From the NCBI GenBank assembly GCA_003599815.1, contig QZJZ01000083.1:1-35658 (forward strand): DNA of 35,658 nucleotides, written 5' to 3'. A program made the translations under genes and the position numbers. Under the pieces are notes generated by a model. The model did not search any database, was not told the origin of the DNA, and saw only the letters and a program-made list of their open reading frames with translations. The DNA comes from Candidatus Auribacter fodinae (GTDB lineage: Bacteria > Auribacterota > Auribacteria > Auribacterales > Auribacteraceae). Of the stretch, positions 34,622 through 35,658 are shown one piece after another (position 1 is the first letter of the stretch; each line of letters opens with the position of its first letter).

Positions 34622-34647
34622 CGTATACGGACCGGAGTCCGTATACG
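34622..34647 (-). other. Stable UNCG-capped hairpin in the 23S-5S spacer
   Basis: CGTATACGGAC (34622-34632) and GTCCGTATACG (34637-34647) are perfect reverse complements. On the transcribed minus strand the four-base loop is UCCG, closed by C-G, a member of the exceptionally stable UNCG tetraloop class. It lies about 23 bases beyond the 23S 3' end and 38 bases before the 5S. There is no U tract, so it is more likely a processing or folding element than a terminator. Confidence 0.8.
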
Positions 34648-34669
34648 GCATCCCAGTCATATAAAATAT

Positions 34670-35658
<989 letters not shown>

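Noticed and set aside
34584..34669. tRNA gene in the 23S-5S spacer
   Set aside because: The spacer is under 90 bases, and its only structure is a single hairpin without cloverleaf arms.

Overview
The window looks like chromosomal DNA from a Gram-negative, probably anaerobic or facultative bacterium. Outer-membrane proteins are present: a signal-peptide porin ending in aromatic Phe, a periplasmic efflux adaptor, a lipoprotein and a YajC/SecDF export module. A prepilin-like protein with a class III cleavage site and an internal C-x-x-N-Q-R-Q-L segment is of the kind common in Planctomycetota/Lentisphaerota/Omnitrophota-like lineages. I cannot place the phylum firmly; the partial 23S rRNA at the right end would settle it.

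Left part (1-9216). A leftward partial gene for an RND/HlyD-type efflux adaptor is divergent from a complete phosphate-starvation locus on the plus strand: phoB, phoR, an outer-membrane porin, pstS, pstC, pstA, pstB, phoU. PhoR senses and phosphorylates PhoB. The porin, PstS, PstCA and PstB would carry phosphate across both membranes, and PhoU couples the transporter to PhoR. The PstB is odd: the Walker motifs are intact, but the Q-loop, the ABC signature and the H-loop are all substituted.

Middle-left (9222-14363). A leftward cluster encodes a TroABCD-type Mn/Zn ABC transporter: lipoprotein, ATPase and two permeases. Both permeases end in a winged-helix-like cytoplasmic tail. The last gene is a MutY-like DNA glycosylase with no Fe-S cysteines. 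The cluster ends convergently against phoU.

Middle (14364-18219). A plus-strand operon encodes the three-subunit proton-translocating NAD(P) transhydrogenase (PntAA, PntAB, PntB), followed by a DHH-family phosphoesterase.

Right part (18222-34108, all leftward). Read in the direction of transcription: a prepilin-like protein with its own terminator, an EF-G-like GTPase, yebC, ruvC, ruvA, ruvB, a DUF2905 membrane protein, a SpoIID-like protein, queA, tgt, yajC, a fused secDF, recJ and a GT87-type mannosyltransferase homologue with a TPR tail. Many of these genes overlap or are separated by only a few bases. This is a housekeeping supercluster (recombination, queuosine synthesis, Sec export) whose order I recall from many bacteria.

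Right end (34393-35658). The distal part of a leftward rRNA operon: the 3' portion of 23S, a spacer with a very stable hairpin, 5S, and a strong intrinsic terminator. No CRISPR array, intact insertion sequence, tRNA or phage gene was seen. The strongest candidates for something unusual are the motif-degenerate PstB and the paired winged-helix tails on the Tro permeases.
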